From NCBI GenBank assembly GCA_005503215.1, contig SCNS01000001.1, forward strand, positions 248,001 through 312,000: a DNA stretch of 64,000 nt, in the 5' to 3' direction. The DNA is from Sphingomonadaceae bacterium 3R27C6 (GTDB taxonomy: Bacteria > Pseudomonadota > Alphaproteobacteria > Sphingomonadales > Sphingomonadaceae). The notes under the pieces were generated by a model. It was not told the origin of the DNA, did not search any database, and was given only the letters and a program-made list of their open reading frames with translations. How positions within the stretch are numbered: position 1 is the first letter of the stretch; every line of letters begins with the position of its first letter. Shown here piece by piece: positions 17,443 to 27,266 of this stretch. The position numbers were made by a program, and so were the translations under genes.

Positions 17443-17464
17443 TCCTGAGACCCCTTTCTCAGGA
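17443..17464. terminator. Bidirectional terminator-like hairpin
   Basis: Perfect 8-bp stem TCCTGAGA / TCTCAGGA with loop CCCCTT, between the converging M13 peptidase and BCCT genes and overlapping the BCCT stop. There is no long T run, so termination strength is uncertain. Confidence 0.5.
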
Positions 17465-18991
17465 TCGGGCGGGGGCGGCTTCGTGCCGTCCCCGTACCGC
17501 CATCACGGCCAGCGACAGCGCCGCGCCGACGATGACGAACAGCGCGGGAAAGCCGCCGAGCACCGACATCATGCGGATGCCGTCGATGCCGCCGCCCGCG
17601 ACGAGAACGATGGCGACCAAGCCGACGGTGATGCCCCACACCGCCTGCACCCACAAGGGCGCCTCGGGGGCGTCGGGCGTAATGCCGTGCGTCGATAGCG
17701 CGCTCATCGCCGAAACATTGGCGTCGGCGCCGGCGACATAAGACAGGAAGATCGCGAACAGCACGATCCCGGCAATGACGGGGCCGCCGCCGAGTGCGCT
17801 AAACAGCCTGAACAGCACCGGATCGGGCCCTTGCGCAGTCAGGACCGCGTAAAGGCTGGCGCCGCTCTGTTGGTCGAACGCGATCGTCGCACCGGCGATC
17901 GCAGTCATCCACACCGCACCGAACAGCGACGGCAGGATCAGATTATAGAGGATGAAGGCGCGGACGCTGTAGCCCACCGCGAGCCGGCCGAGGAACAGCG
18001 CGGTGACGGGCGCCCACGCGAACCAATTGGCCCAGTTGAAGATCGTCCATTGCCGGTGCCAGCCGGTATCGACGTCGAGGCCGAGGTTGCGCGGGATGAA
18101 GGTCTGGAAATAATCGACCACACCGCGCAGCGACAGGCCGAGCATGTCGGCAGTCGGCCCCGCTATCAGGACAAAGGCGATGATCGCGAAGAACAGCCAG
18201 GTGTTGAGCACCGAAAGCCCTGCGATGCCCTTTTGCAGCCCCGTCGCGGCGGAAATCAGGAAGCTCGCGACGATCGCTCCTGCAATCGCCCAGCGTAGCG
18301 GCGTGCCGCCGTCGAAGCCGCCGATCCCCTCGACCCCGCCCGCGAGCGCGAGCAGGCCGGCGCCGAGCGACGCCGCCATGCCCGCGACCAGCGCATAAAG
18401 GCAGATGATGTCGATGCCGGTGCCGACCGGACCATGCGCGCGCTGGCCGATCAGCGGAACGAACAGCGACGACAGGCTGAAGGGTTCGCGGCGGTTATAA
18501 TAGACGAGCGCGAAGGCGAGGCCCGCGACGGTGTAGATGGCATAGGGCGTCAGCGTCCAATGCAGGAACATCGTCGACATGGCGAAGGTCGCCGCCGCAT
18601 CGCTGCCCGCCTCGAGCCCCAGCATCGCGGGCGGGTCGTTGAGGTGGAAGAGCGGTTCGGCGGCGCCCCAGAAGAGGATGCCGGTGGCGATCGTGGTGCA
18701 GAGCGTCACCGCGAACCAGCGCCAGCGCGTCAATATCGGCTTCGCGTCCGCCCCGCCGATGATCCGCCCGCCGAGCGGCGAAACGGCAATGCCGGCCAGA
18801 AGAGCAAGAAAGCCGATTCCCGCCCACGCGAAGAGCGGCGAAAAATAGCGCAATATCCAGTCGTTGATCGCCGTCTCGGCCGCGACGACCGCGGCCCCTT
18901 GCCAAAGGCTGAGGACAACGGCGGCGAGAAGCACCGCGAGCGGCGTGAAAAACACCGGGCGATTGAGGGGATGCTTCGGAGATGCTGGCAA
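17459..18991 (-). CDS. BCCT-family betaine/choline/carnitine-type transporter
   Basis: A protein of up to 510 residues with about 12 membrane helices. BCCT hallmarks are visible: G-I-L-F-W-G-A-A-E-P-L-F-H, the aromatic stretch F-L-H-W-T-L-T-P-Y-A-I-Y, G-L-Q-K-G-I-A-G-L-S-V-L-N and F-N-W-A-N-W-F-A-W-A-P. The conserved G-M-F-L-A-R-I-S-x-G-R-T loop of osmotic members appears altered (A-L-F-L-G-R-L-A-V-G-Y-S), so the ligand may not be betaine. No ATG is in place: TTG at 18991 or GTG at 18955 are possible starts, neither with a good ribosome site. Confidence 0.85.
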   Translation of the reverse strand: MPASPKHPLNRPVFFTPLAVLLAAVVLSLWQGAAVVAAETAINDWILRYFSPLFAWAGIGFLALLAGIAVSPLGGRIIGGADAKPILTRWRWFAVTLCTTIATGILFWGAAEPLFHLNDPPAMLGLEAGSDAAATFAMSTMFLHWTLTPYAIYTVAGLAFALVYYNRREPFSLSSLFVPLIGQRAHGPVGTGIDIICLYALVAGMAASLGAGLLALAGGVEGIGGFDGGTPLRWAIAGAIVASFLISAATGLQKGIAGLSVLNTWLFFAIIAFVLIAGPTADMLGLSLRGVVDYFQTFIPRNLGLDVDTGWHRQWTIFNWANWFAWAPVTALFLGRLAVGYSVRAFILYNLILPSLFGAVWMTAIAGATIAFDQQSGASLYAVLTAQGPDPVLFRLFSALGGGPVIAGIVLFAIFLSYVAGADANVSAMSALSTHGITPDAPEAPLWVQAVWGITVGLVAIVLVAGGGIDGIRMMSVLGGFPALFVIVGAALSLAVMAVRGRHEAAPARS

Positions 18992-19138
18992 ATGATCGGC
19001 CGATCGGACATGGTCAGAAGGCTCAGCATGACCTTTGCCCCGCTCGAGGTCAAATCGGGGAGGTCAATTCAGGGCGGGAACGGCCTATCGGGCAAAGCGT
19101 TGGATCGGCAGAGATGTGGATGTGAAGGAGAAGCTTCG

Positions 19139-19540
19139 ATGACCAGGAATTTGATGGCGGCCACCGCCGCGCTCGCGCTGCTCGCCTCGGGTCAGGCGGC
19201 GGCTTTCCAGACGCCGGCCGATACGGCGACGGCGGCGAAACCGATGAAGGACGGCACCACGGCCGAAGAACGGTCGAACACCGCCCGGCTCAACGCCGAA
19301 CAGGCCGCGCGCGCCAGGTCCGACAACACGGTCTATGCACAGGAAGTATCCGCGGCGCAGCAGCAGGTCGCACACGACCAGCAAGTGTTCAGCGAGGAAA
19401 CCGCCGCTTATGAAGCCGAGAAGGCGCGCGTCGCCGCGATGTCGGCCGAAGAGCGGATGAAATGGGAGGCCGACGCCGCTGCGTGCAAGGCCGGCGACAC
19501 GACCCGCTGCGCCGCGCCGACGACAACGCCGCCGCGCTAG
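19139..19540 (+). CDS. Secreted Ala/Glu-rich hypothetical protein
   Basis: A 133-residue protein with a signal peptide (cleavage about G-Q-A-A-A-F). The mature chain is helical and charged, with coiled-coil-like spacing from about 60 to 115 (A-A-Q-Q-Q-V-A-H-D-Q-Q-V-F), ending in two Cys and a Pro/Thr tail. The ATG follows GAAGGAG. Its TAG stop is formed across the left edge of a 266-bp inverted-repeat element, so the natural C-terminus may have been longer. No family recognised. Confidence 0.6.
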   Translation: MTRNLMAATAALALLASGQAAAFQTPADTATAAKPMKDGTTAEERSNTARLNAEQAARARSDNTVYAQEVSAAQQQVAHDQQVFSEETAAYEAEKARVAAMSAEERMKWEADAAACKAGDTTRCAAPTTTPPR

Positions 19541-19804
19541 GGCCCGTACTCAATTACCGCGCCGTCGAGGCGCCCAAATGGCGAGCAGCTCGGGCCGAAA
19601 GACGCGCCGCGAGGGCTGGTTGCCCTTGCAAGCGGCTTTCGGATCGAGATGGAAGCCATTTGGACGTCCCGAAGGGATTTGATCAAAATGGCCCATTGCT
19701 TCGTCGAGAAGTCTGGAAATATCGACATATTCCGGCGCCTTCTCTCCTTGCACTGAGCCATTTTGCTTCAAACCTCGACGGCGCGGTAATTGAGTACGGG
19801 CCCT
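19539..19804. mobile_element. MITE-like element with 32-bp perfect terminal inverted repeats
   Basis: Left end 19539-19570 and right end 19773-19804 are exact reverse complements over 32 bp (left end begins AGGGCCCGTACTCAATTACC). The interior is about 200 bp, with two overlapping minus-strand open frames of about 70 codons and no recognisable transposase motif. Immediate flanks read CTAG on the left and CTGG on the right if the ends are taken at GGCCC, close to the 4-bp YTAR duplications of IS5-type elements. This suggests a non-autonomous or internally deleted insertion sequence. It lies between two converging genes and touches the stop codon of the left one. Confidence 0.65.
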
Positions 19805-19810
19805 GGGGCG

Positions 19811-20299
19811 TCAATATTCGGCGGGCACCGGTTCCGCTGTCGTGTCGGGGGGTGAGGGATCGCCCGTTGGCGTGGCGGCGAGCGGGCCTTCGTCCGTCGC
19901 CGCGGCGGGTGGCTCCGGGTCGGGAAAACGGCCGCCATATCGATAGTCGTCGTCGGCATCGGCCAGGATCGGCGGGTCGACGTCGATCGCCCCCAGTTCG
20001 CGAAAAGCGTCATCACGCATCATGTTGTCGCGATGGGCCCGCAGCCGCATCGCGACGCCGTAGCTGTCCGCGCAGTCGAGGCACGGCGCGGCTCCGCTGC
20101 CCTGCGGCGCCAGCGCGTCCGGATTGGCGCTGAGGTGCGAATAGGATACGGGCTCGCCGGTTTCGCGGCCCAATCGCGTCCCGACGGCCATTTCGCCCAG
20201 CAAGGCCCCGCCGGTGACTCCAGCAAGGACAAGCGCCCACCAACGGAACAGGCGCGCGCCCGTGCGGCGACTCGCAGCGAAAGATAATTTCCTCGCCAT
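19811..20299 (-). CDS. Hypothetical membrane-anchored protein
   Basis: A 162-residue protein with a basic N-terminus, one membrane segment (about 19-40: W-W-A-L-V-L-A-G-V-T-G-G-A-L-L-G) and a long outside domain. It has a C-x-x-C (C-L-D-C) near 73-76, an acidic middle (D-A-D-D-D-Y-R-Y) and a Pro/Asp/Thr-rich end. The stop codon is seven bases from the right end of the inverted-repeat element, so its C-terminus may also have been altered by insertion. No family recognised. Confidence 0.6.
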   Translation of the reverse strand: MARKLSFAASRRTGARLFRWWALVLAGVTGGALLGEMAVGTRLGRETGEPVSYSHLSANPDALAPQGSGAAPCLDCADSYGVAMRLRAHRDNMMRDDAFRELGAIDVDPPILADADDDYRYGGRFPDPEPPAAATDEGPLAATPTGDPSPPDTTAEPVPAEY

Positions 20300-20543
20300 C
20301 GGTCAATTTGGCCATGAACATGCGCCGGATGCAAGCCCGGCGCCATGATATTGCCCCGCAGCCGGCCATTCGTCGACGGATCGACGCGCTTCGTCTGTCA
20401 ATCGAGCGGCGGTCCGCCCCGATCGATCCAAAGGCGATTCTCATGACGTCCAGGGGGTATCACCCCTTTGCGGGATATCGGAAGACGGTCTCCCCGGTCC
20501 GCCAACCGGTATCCCGCATCCTTTTTGAAGAGAGGACTCCCCC

Positions 20544-20894
20544 ATGGCGAAATTTTCTTTCCTGCTGGCAGCGCCGGTTGCGCTGGCCGGTTTTTCGGTT
20601 CCGGCCGCGGCCGAAGACGATGGCGAGCGGCATACCGTCGTCGTGCGTTATGACGACCTGAACCTGTCGAGCGCCGACGGCCGCGAGCGGCTGAGCGCCC
20701 GCGTCAAATTTGCCGTTCAGAAAGTGTGCGGCACCCGGTTGCATTACCGGCAGGGCCTTCGCGAACGTGCCGTTGCCAATCGCTGCGAGGACAGCGCGAT
20801 GGCCGACGCCGATGTGAAACTGGCCGGCCTGTTCAACGGCGAAAGCGCCCGCCTGGCCGATCGCGGCCGGATTGTCGTCGCCGCCGCGCCCTGA
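20544..20894 (+). CDS. UrcA family protein
   Basis: A 116-residue protein with a signal peptide (cleavage about A-A-A-E). The mature part has the UrcA pattern: V-V-V-R-Y-D-D-L-N-L-S-S-A-D-G-R-E-R-L, then V-K-F-A-V-Q-K-V-C-G and a second Cys in N-R-C-E, likely a disulphide. UrcA proteins are small periplasmic proteins common in sphingomonads and Caulobacter; their role is unknown. GAGAGGAC precedes the ATG. A strong terminator follows. Confidence 0.85.
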   Translation: MAKFSFLLAAPVALAGFSVPAAAEDDGERHTVVVRYDDLNLSSADGRERLSARVKFAVQKVCGTRLHYRQGLRERAVANRCEDSAMADADVKLAGLFNGESARLADRGRIVVAAAP

Positions 20895-20921
20895 CCAACC
20901 CCGCCGTATGTTTGTCCCGAA

Positions 20922-20957
20922 AGGCGGTCATGCCCGTGTGGCATGGCCGCTTTTTTG
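20922..20957 (+). terminator. Rho-independent terminator of the UrcA gene
   Basis: Stem GCGG-T-CATGCC / GGCATG-G-CCGC with loop CGTGT, followed directly by TTTTTT. Lies between the UrcA gene and the converging LytTR gene. Confidence 0.85.
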
Positions 20958-20958
20958 T

Positions 20959-21690
20959 TCAGGCGTGCATGATCGCCTTTACATCGTGGAGATAGGTGCG
21001 GCCGATGCGGTGGACGCCGCCTTCGCCCAGGTCGACGCTCCACGCGCCGTCGCCATGGTGCTTCAATCCGACGATGCCTTCGCGGCGGATCATTTTCGAC
21101 CGGTGGATGCGCATGAACTGATCGGGGTTCATGCGCGCTTCCAGCGACTTGATCGTCTGGTGGATCAGCCAGCTGCGGCCGCCGACATGCAGGCGCATAT
21201 AGTCGCGCTCCGCCTCGATCAAATCGACCTGGCCCGCATCGATGCGCAGCATCTCGCCGCGGTTCTGGACCCAGAATTCATTGATCCATCGGCTTTTTTG
21301 CGCCGGCGCGCGCTCGGTCGCGCGCCATTCGCGCACGCGCGACAGGGCGCGGGCGAGGCGGTCGGGCGACACGGGCTTGAGCAGATAGTCGACCGCGGCC
21401 ACGTCGAACGCCGCCACCGCATAGCGATCGAAGGCGGTGACGAAGACGACCGCGGGCGGGTTGTCGAGGCCCTCGATCGCCGCGGCGACCTCCAGCCCGT
21501 TGAGATCGGGCATCGCGATATCGCAGAGCACGAGGTCGGGCGCGAGGGCATCGACCATGCGGAGCGCCGAGGCGCCGTCGCTCGCGGTGCCGACGAGCGA
21601 AACGCCGTCCTGCTGCCCGGTCAGGATTTGCAATCGTTCGATCGCCAGCGGCTCGTCGTCGACGATCAGGGTGCGAAGAGTCTGGATCAT
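20959..21690 (-). CDS. LytTR-family response regulator
   Basis: A 243-residue regulator. The receiver domain (about 5-120) has D11-D12-E and phosphoacceptor D57 in L-V-L-C-D-I-A-M-P-D, and K in Y-L-L-K-P-V. The LytTR DNA-binding domain (about 140-240) shows I-E-A-E-R-D-Y-M-R-L-H and F-M-R-I-H-R-S. Its start shares a base with the stop of the sensor kinase gene (TGATG), so they are a coupled pair. Targets cannot be inferred; LytTR regulators often control nearby secreted or envelope proteins. Confidence 0.93.
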   Translation of the reverse strand: MIQTLRTLIVDDEPLAIERLQILTGQQDGVSLVGTASDGASALRMVDALAPDLVLCDIAMPDLNGLEVAAAIEGLDNPPAVVFVTAFDRYAVAAFDVAAVDYLLKPVSPDRLARALSRVREWRATERAPAQKSRWINEFWVQNRGEMLRIDAGQVDLIEAERDYMRLHVGGRSWLIHQTIKSLEARMNPDQFMRIHRSKMIRREGIVGLKHHGDGAWSVDLGEGGVHRIGRTYLHDVKAIMHA

Positions 21691-22862
21691 CAGCAAGCCT
21701 CCCGTGCCAGCGGCAGCCACAGCGATACGACAAAGCCGCCGTTGTCCGAAGGACCCCATTCGCATCCGGCGGTGGGACCATAACGGGTCAGCAGGCGTTC
21801 GCGCACATTGCCGAGGCCGAGGCCGGTTCCCGAGGCGGGGGCGGGCGCCTTCGGATCGATGTCGTTTTCGATGCGCAGCACCAGCAGGCCATATTCGGCG
21901 CTGGCGGTGAGGCGGACCGCGATCTTCCCTTTGCTCGGTGCGACGCCATATTTGATCGCATTCTCGATGATCGGTTGCAGGATCAGCACGGGAACGCAGG
22001 CGTTTTCCAGCTCTTTCGGCATGGCGACTTCGACCTGCAGGCGATCGGGGAAGCGGGTCTGCTCGATGTCGAGATAGAGGCGCTGGAGCGCGATTTCCTC
22101 GTCGAGACTGACGAGCTGCTCGGGATCGACGGCGAGACTCGAGCGGAGAAAAGACGACAGGTTCATGATCATCGTCTCGGCCTCGCTCTTCGATCCCTTG
22201 AGCACGAGGGTCGACAGCGAATTGAGCGTGTTGAACAGGAAGTGCGGATTAACCTGGTAATGCAGCGCGCGGAGCTGCGCGGTCTGCGCCTCCATGCGGA
22301 AATGATTGGCGCGGCGTTCGAGCGCGCGCATCTCGTTGGCATAGCCGAACGCGACATAGAGCGCGGCCCAGACGGCGAAGAAGAAATACCAGCGGATCGA
22401 GCTGTCGAGGATCAGCATCGTTTCCCACGCGACCGAATATTTCGACTGCATTTCCTCGACGATCTTCGCGCTGTCGGAAACCGGGAACCAATAATAGAAA
22501 ACCATCAGATTGACCGTCGCGTAGATGATCACGAGCGGAACCGCGGCGCCGAAAGCCGCCGCCAGCCGGGCGCCGAAACTCTGGGGCTGGGCGCGCTGGA
22601 GCAGCTGATAAAGGACAAAGGTACACAAGATTCCGGCGACGACGACGATCGCGCGGCGGCCGGCGGACGGCCATTGCTCGGGCACGCCGGTCAGCATCGC
22701 GAGCACCGAGGTGATCAGGAAATAGATCGCCCACATCGCGATGATCGATCCGATCGCGACCCGGGGGTTCACGCGGGCGTCGGAGGCGCGCCAGTCGGGC
22801 GCCGCCGCCAACATTTTCGCGCGCTGATCGCGCAGCGCATCCTTGCGGTTCGAGATATTCAT
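21690..22862 (-). CDS. LytS/YehU-type sensor histidine kinase
   Basis: A 390-residue membrane kinase with four predicted helices in the first half (about 35-195) and no clear periplasmic sensor domain. The kinase core (PF06580 type) shows the phosphoacceptor motif Y-Q-V-N-P-H-F-L-F-N-T-L-N and an ATPase domain with I-L-Q-P-I-I-E-N-A-I-K-Y-G and G-T-G-L-G-L-G-N-V-R-E-R-L. The start M-N-I-S-N-R-K was preferred over a long upstream extension that runs antisense-like over the MATE gene region. It phosphorylates the LytTR regulator encoded next. Confidence 0.92.
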   Translation of the reverse strand: MNISNRKDALRDQRAKMLAAAPDWRASDARVNPRVAIGSIIAMWAIYFLITSVLAMLTGVPEQWPSAGRRAIVVVAGILCTFVLYQLLQRAQPQSFGARLAAAFGAAVPLVIIYATVNLMVFYYWFPVSDSAKIVEEMQSKYSVAWETMLILDSSIRWYFFFAVWAALYVAFGYANEMRALERRANHFRMEAQTAQLRALHYQVNPHFLFNTLNSLSTLVLKGSKSEAETMIMNLSSFLRSSLAVDPEQLVSLDEEIALQRLYLDIEQTRFPDRLQVEVAMPKELENACVPVLILQPIIENAIKYGVAPSKGKIAVRLTASAEYGLLVLRIENDIDPKAPAPASGTGLGLGNVRERLLTRYGPTAGCEWGPSDNGGFVVSLWLPLAREAC

Positions 22863-22957
22863 TATGCTGGCTTTAGCGCCAAATAGCGATCGAAGGCTAG
22901 CGGGCACCGGACCGCCAGTCGAAGCTCTGCGCACCTTGGTCGAAAGCAGAAGGCCGG

Positions 22958-24415
22958 TCAGCCCGCCGGTTGCGGCAGTGCGCGGCGCCAGTTGCCGCGT
23001 CGGTAGATCGCCCACGCCATCGCCAGCGAGGCGAGGGACGAGAGCGGAAAGCTCCACCAGAGGATGTCGCTGCCGATCGCCGGATAACCGAAATAATAGA
23101 TGCCAAGGCGGATCGGGAACATCGACAGGAACAGGATGACGAGCGGCGGCACCACCGAGCCGTTGGCGCGCAGCGTGCTGATGAGCACGATCGTCGTGCC
23201 GAAGGGCAGGAAGGTCCAGGTCGCGATCAGCTGGATATTGCGCGACACTTCGATCGCCGGGCTTTCGCTGCCGAGGAAGAGTGCGAGCGCGGCGCGGTCG
23301 AAGAGCAGGAGCAGTGCGATCAGGACACCGGTCATCGCAAGATTGATCGCGATCCCGCTGTTCGTGACGCTCGATACGCGGTCCCAGCGCCCGGCGCCGA
23401 TATTCTGCGCCGCCATCGAGCTGACCGCGGCACCGACCGCGAGCGCGGGCATCTGGATATAGTTCCAGAGCTGGAGCGTTGCGCCATAGGCGGCGGCGGT
23501 GACGAGCCCCTCGCGGTTGACGAGCCCCACCATGACGAGTCCGGCGCCCGAGATCACGAGCATCTGCGCGCCCATCGGCAGGCCTCGGCCGATGATGAAG
23601 CGCAGCTCGGACCATTTGGGAAGCAGGTAGGACAGTTCGTGCCCGCGCAGGCGCAGCACATGGTTCTTGGCGTAGAACCAGCCGATCATCCCCGCGAGGC
23701 TGATCGTCCCCGCGACGGCCGTGGCCAGCGCGCTGCCCGCAATGCCAAGGCGCGGGAAGGGGCCGAGGCCGAGGATCAACACCGGATTGAACACGATATC
23801 GAGCACGACCGCGAGGATCATGAAGCGCAGCGGCGTCACCGCGTCGCCCGCGCCGCGCGAGGCCATCATCAGCGTGACCGACAACATGCTTGCGGGAACC
23901 GCAAGGAAGGTGACGCGCAGATAATCATGCGCGAGCGCAAAGGCTTCGGGCGGGGTTTCGAGCCAGCGCAATATCTGGTCCGACGCGAACCAGCCGATAA
24001 TCGCGATGACGACCGCGAAGATCAGCGCAAGGCCGATCACGCCGCCGGTCGCGCGGCGCGCGGCGTCGATGTCGCCGCGGCCCATCGACTGGCCGATCAG
24101 CACCGTCGCCGCCATGCCAAAACCGAAAAAGGCACCGAACATCAGGAACATGATGATGTTCGCATTGGCGGTCGCGGCGAGCGCGCTATTGCCGAGGAAT
24201 TGCCCGACCCAGATCGAATTCACCGATCCCGAAAGCGTCTGGAGGACGTTCGACGCGAGCGTCGGCAGCGCAAAGAGGATCAGCGTCTTGGTGATCGGCC
24301 CATGGGTCAGGTCCATCCGCCCGTCGCGCGCGGTCTGGCGCGGCGGGATCGGCCCTGCGGCGGGGTCGGCCGCCGCGGCGACCGGGGTCGGTGTGACGGG
24401 CGCTTCTTCGCTCAA
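22958..24415 (-). CDS. MATE-family efflux transporter
   Basis: A protein of up to 485 residues with 12 membrane helices in two bundles, of the NorM/DinF type that exports drugs and metabolites by cation antiport. Typical pieces are [19 protein letters not shown] and [10 protein letters not shown]. The first 33 residues are a Pro/Ala-rich cytoplasmic tail. The TTG at 24415 overlaps the valS stop by four bases (TTGA); the ATG at 24316 just before the conserved region is an alternative start. Co-transcribed with valS. Confidence 0.9.
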   Translation of the reverse strand: MSEEAPVTPTPVAAAADPAAGPIPPRQTARDGRMDLTHGPITKTLILFALPTLASNVLQTLSGSVNSIWVGQFLGNSALAATANANIIMFLMFGAFFGFGMAATVLIGQSMGRGDIDAARRATGGVIGLALIFAVVIAIIGWFASDQILRWLETPPEAFALAHDYLRVTFLAVPASMLSVTLMMASRGAGDAVTPLRFMILAVVLDIVFNPVLILGLGPFPRLGIAGSALATAVAGTISLAGMIGWFYAKNHVLRLRGHELSYLLPKWSELRFIIGRGLPMGAQMLVISGAGLVMVGLVNREGLVTAAAYGATLQLWNYIQMPALAVGAAVSSMAAQNIGAGRWDRVSSVTNSGIAINLAMTGVLIALLLLFDRAALALFLGSESPAIEVSRNIQLIATWTFLPFGTTIVLISTLRANGSVVPPLVILFLSMFPIRLGIYYFGYPAIGSDILWWSFPLSSLASLAMAWAIYRRGNWRRALPQPAG

Positions 24416-27093
24416 CCCAGCCGTGCCAATGCGGCGGTCAGGCGGTCGGCCTCGGCTTCCTTGGCGGCGTGGTCGGCGCGCGCCTTTTCGACCGCTTCGG
24501 GCTTGGCGCGCTCAACGAACGACGGGTTGTTCAGGCGTCCGGCGAGGCCATCGCGCTCCTTCGCCGCGGCGGCGAGCGCCTTGGTCAGGCGGTCGCGTTC
24601 GGCGGCGATGTCGATCACACCCTCGAGCGGGACGGTGATCGTCTCACCCTCGACGACGAGCTGCGCCGATGCGCCCGCAGGGGCGGGATCGAAGCTTACG
24701 CTCTCAAGGCGCGCGAGGCGGTCGAGCTGTGCCGCGAGCTTGTCGGTGCGGGGCTTGAGCGACGCCGGGAAATGCGCGGTAAGGCGCGCGCCCGGGGGCA
24801 GGCCGAGTTCGGCCTTCGCGGTGCGCAGCTCGCTGACGAGCTTGATCAGCCAGTCGATGTCGGCGCTGGCGTCGACATCGCGCGCGGCCGTCGGAGCAGG
24901 CCATTTCGCGGTGATCAGCGGATAATCCACACGGTCGCCGAGCCCGGTCCACAGTTCCTCAGTGATGAAGGGCATGAAGGGGTGGAGCATGACGAGGATC
25001 TGGTCGAGCACCCAGCCAGCGACGGCTTTGGTCTCGTCGTCGATCGCGCCCTTGATCAGTTCGAGATACCAGTCGCAGAAACGGTCCCACGCGAAGCTGT
25101 AGATCGCGTTGGCGGCCTCGTCGAAGCGATAGGCGGCGAAGGCGCTTTCCATCGCGGCGACGGTCGCGGCGACCTCGCCGATGATCCAGCGGTTGACCGG
25201 CAGGCTCGCGGCGGGCGCTTCGAAGCTGGTCGAGGCCGAAATGCCATTGGCTTCGCAGAAGCGCGCGGCATTCCACAGCTTGGTCGCGAAATTGCGATAG
25301 CCCGCGAGGCGCGCGTCATCCATCTTGATGTCGCGGCCCTGGCTTTCCATCGCCGACATGAAGAAGCGCAGCGCGTCGGCGCCATACTGGTCGATCAGCC
25401 CGAGCGGATCGACGACATTGCCCTTCGACTTCGACATCTTCGCGCCGTCGGGCGCGCGGACGAGGCCGTGGAGATAGAGCGTCTTCCACGGCACGTCAGA
25501 CATGAACTCCATGCCCTGCATCGCCATGCGCGCATCCCAGAAGAAGAGGATGTCAAAGCCGGAGACGAGCACGTCGTTGGGGTAGTGGCGCTTCAAAAGT
25601 TCGGTGTTCTCGGGCCAGCCGAGCGTCGCGAAAGGCCAGAGGGCGGAGGAGAACCACGTGTCGAGGACATCCTCGTCGCGGGTGAGCGCAACGCCCGCAC
25701 CGGCCTCGGCCTGCGCTTCCGCTTCGGTTTCGGCGACGAAGATGCGGCCGTCTTCGGCGTACCACGCCGGAATCCGATGGCCCCACCACAGTTGGCGCGA
25801 GACGCACCACGGCTGGATATTCTCCATCCAGTTGAAGAAGGTCTTTTCCCACGTCTTCGGCACGATATTGATGCGCCCGTCGCGCACCGCCGCCATCGGT
25901 GGCTGCGCGAGCGTTTCGGCGTCGACATACCATTGATCGGTCAGCCAGGGCTCGATCACCACGCCGCCGCGGTCGCCGAACGGCGTCTGGATCGTGCGCG
26001 GCTCGAAGTCATGCTCGCCGCCGTCCTTGTCGATGTGCGGGATGAGGAAGCCCGCTTCCTTCATCCGCGTGACGACGAGTTCGCGCGCGCCATCCTTGCC
26101 ATCGCGTTTGAAGCGGTGGAGGCCGAGATATTCGGCCGGAATCAGCCCGTCGGTGGTCTGGATGACGTTGGCATCGCCGTCGAGCATGTTGAGCATCTCG
26201 GCGGGTTTGAAGCCCGCGCGCTTGCCGACGTCGAAGTCGTTGAAATCATGCCCCGGGGTGATCTTCACCGCGCCCGAACCGAGCTCGGGGTCGGCATGTT
26301 CGTCGGGAACGATCTTGAAACGGCGGCCGGTGATCGGCTGGAGAATATCCTTGCCGATCACGCTCTTGTAGCGCGGATCGTCGGGGTGCACCGCGACCGC
26401 CATGTCGGCGAGCATCGTTTCGGGGCGCGTCGTCGCGACGACGATAAAATCGCGACCGTCATCGAGTTTCACGCCGTCGGCGAGCGGATATTTGAAGTGC
26501 CAGAAGCCGCCCTGAATCTCGTGCGTCTCGACCTCGAGGTCCGAAATCGCGGTCTTGAGCTTCGGATCCCAGTTCACGAGCCGCTTGTCGCGGTAGATCA
26601 GCCCCTTTTTGTGGAGGTCGACGAACACCTTGACCACCGCGGCGGTGAAATGCGGGTCCATCGTGAATTGCTCGCGCGACCAGTCCATCGAGCAGCCGAG
26701 GCGGCGGAGCTGGCCGGTGATCTGGCCACCGCTTTCCGCCTTCCACTGCCACACCTTATCGATGAAATCTTCGCGGCTGTAATTGGTGCGCTTGTCCTGC
26801 CGCTCTTCCATCTGGCGCTCGACGACCATCTGCGTCGCGATGCCGGCATGGTCCATGCCGACGACCCACAGCGCATCCTTGCCGCGCAGTCGTTCGTAAC
26901 GGACGAGCACGTCCTGCAACGTGTTGTCGAGCGCATGGCCGATATGCAGCGCGCCGGTGACGTTCGGCGGCGGGTTGACGATCGTGAACGGTGTCGCGTC
27001 GGGACGCGCGGGGCGAAACAGCCCGCGGCTTTCCCATTCATGGGCCCATTTCGCCTCGATAGCGGCGGGATCGAACGTTTTTTCCATCGGCAT
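24412..27093 (-). CDS. valS: Valyl-tRNA synthetase
   Basis: An 893-residue class I aminoacyl-tRNA synthetase that charges tRNA-Val. It has the HIGH motif as H-I-G-H-A-L-D-N-T (in [13 protein letters not shown]), the editing domain (about 190-400, with [12 protein letters not shown]) and the K-M-S-K-S-K-G-N catalytic loop. The C-terminal 70 residues form the Ala/Lys/Glu-rich coiled coil that grips tRNA. Two in-frame ATGs (27093 and 27087) are equally plausible. Confidence 0.97.
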   Translation of the reverse strand: MPMEKTFDPAAIEAKWAHEWESRGLFRPARPDATPFTIVNPPPNVTGALHIGHALDNTLQDVLVRYERLRGKDALWVVGMDHAGIATQMVVERQMEERQDKRTNYSREDFIDKVWQWKAESGGQITGQLRRLGCSMDWSREQFTMDPHFTAAVVKVFVDLHKKGLIYRDKRLVNWDPKLKTAISDLEVETHEIQGGFWHFKYPLADGVKLDDGRDFIVVATTRPETMLADMAVAVHPDDPRYKSVIGKDILQPITGRRFKIVPDEHADPELGSGAVKITPGHDFNDFDVGKRAGFKPAEMLNMLDGDANVIQTTDGLIPAEYLGLHRFKRDGKDGARELVVTRMKEAGFLIPHIDKDGGEHDFEPRTIQTPFGDRGGVVIEPWLTDQWYVDAETLAQPPMAAVRDGRINIVPKTWEKTFFNWMENIQPWCVSRQLWWGHRIPAWYAEDGRIFVAETEAEAQAEAGAGVALTRDEDVLDTWFSSALWPFATLGWPENTELLKRHYPNDVLVSGFDILFFWDARMAMQGMEFMSDVPWKTLYLHGLVRAPDGAKMSKSKGNVVDPLGLIDQYGADALRFFMSAMESQGRDIKMDDARLAGYRNFATKLWNAARFCEANGISASTSFEAPAASLPVNRWIIGEVAATVAAMESAFAAYRFDEAANAIYSFAWDRFCDWYLELIKGAIDDETKAVAGWVLDQILVMLHPFMPFITEELWTGLGDRVDYPLITAKWPAPTAARDVDASADIDWLIKLVSELRTAKAELGLPPGARLTAHFPASLKPRTDKLAAQLDRLARLESVSFDPAPAGASAQLVVEGETITVPLEGVIDIAAERDRLTKALAAAAKERDGLAGRLNNPSFVERAKPEAVEKARADHAAKEAEADRLTAALARLG

Positions 27094-27174
27094 AGCCGGG
27101 CGCCTTTGCCAGCCGGGGGGCGAGGCGGCAAGGGGGAACGAACCCACGCCCGTGATGCAGGGTGCGCAACTTCT

Positions 27175-27255
27175 CCGTTCGCATCGAGCGAAGTCGAGAT
27201 GCCCATGGTTGGCGCACGCCTTCGGCGTGTCTCGACTTCGCTCGACACGAACGGG
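27175..27255. repeat. Dispersed palindromic repeat (TCGAGCGAAGTCGAGA type)
   Basis: Imperfect palindrome with arms CCGTTCGCATCGAGCGAAGT and CTCGACTTCGCTCGACACGA, between valS and the S9 peptidase gene. Related in style to the element at 6566-6648. Confidence 0.75.
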
Positions 27256-27266
27256 ATTGGAGGTCC

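Noticed and set aside
19550..19771. Minus-strand frames of about 70 codons inside the inverted-repeat element
   Set aside because: They read from one inverted repeat into the other, have no known domain, and are more likely remnants than genes.
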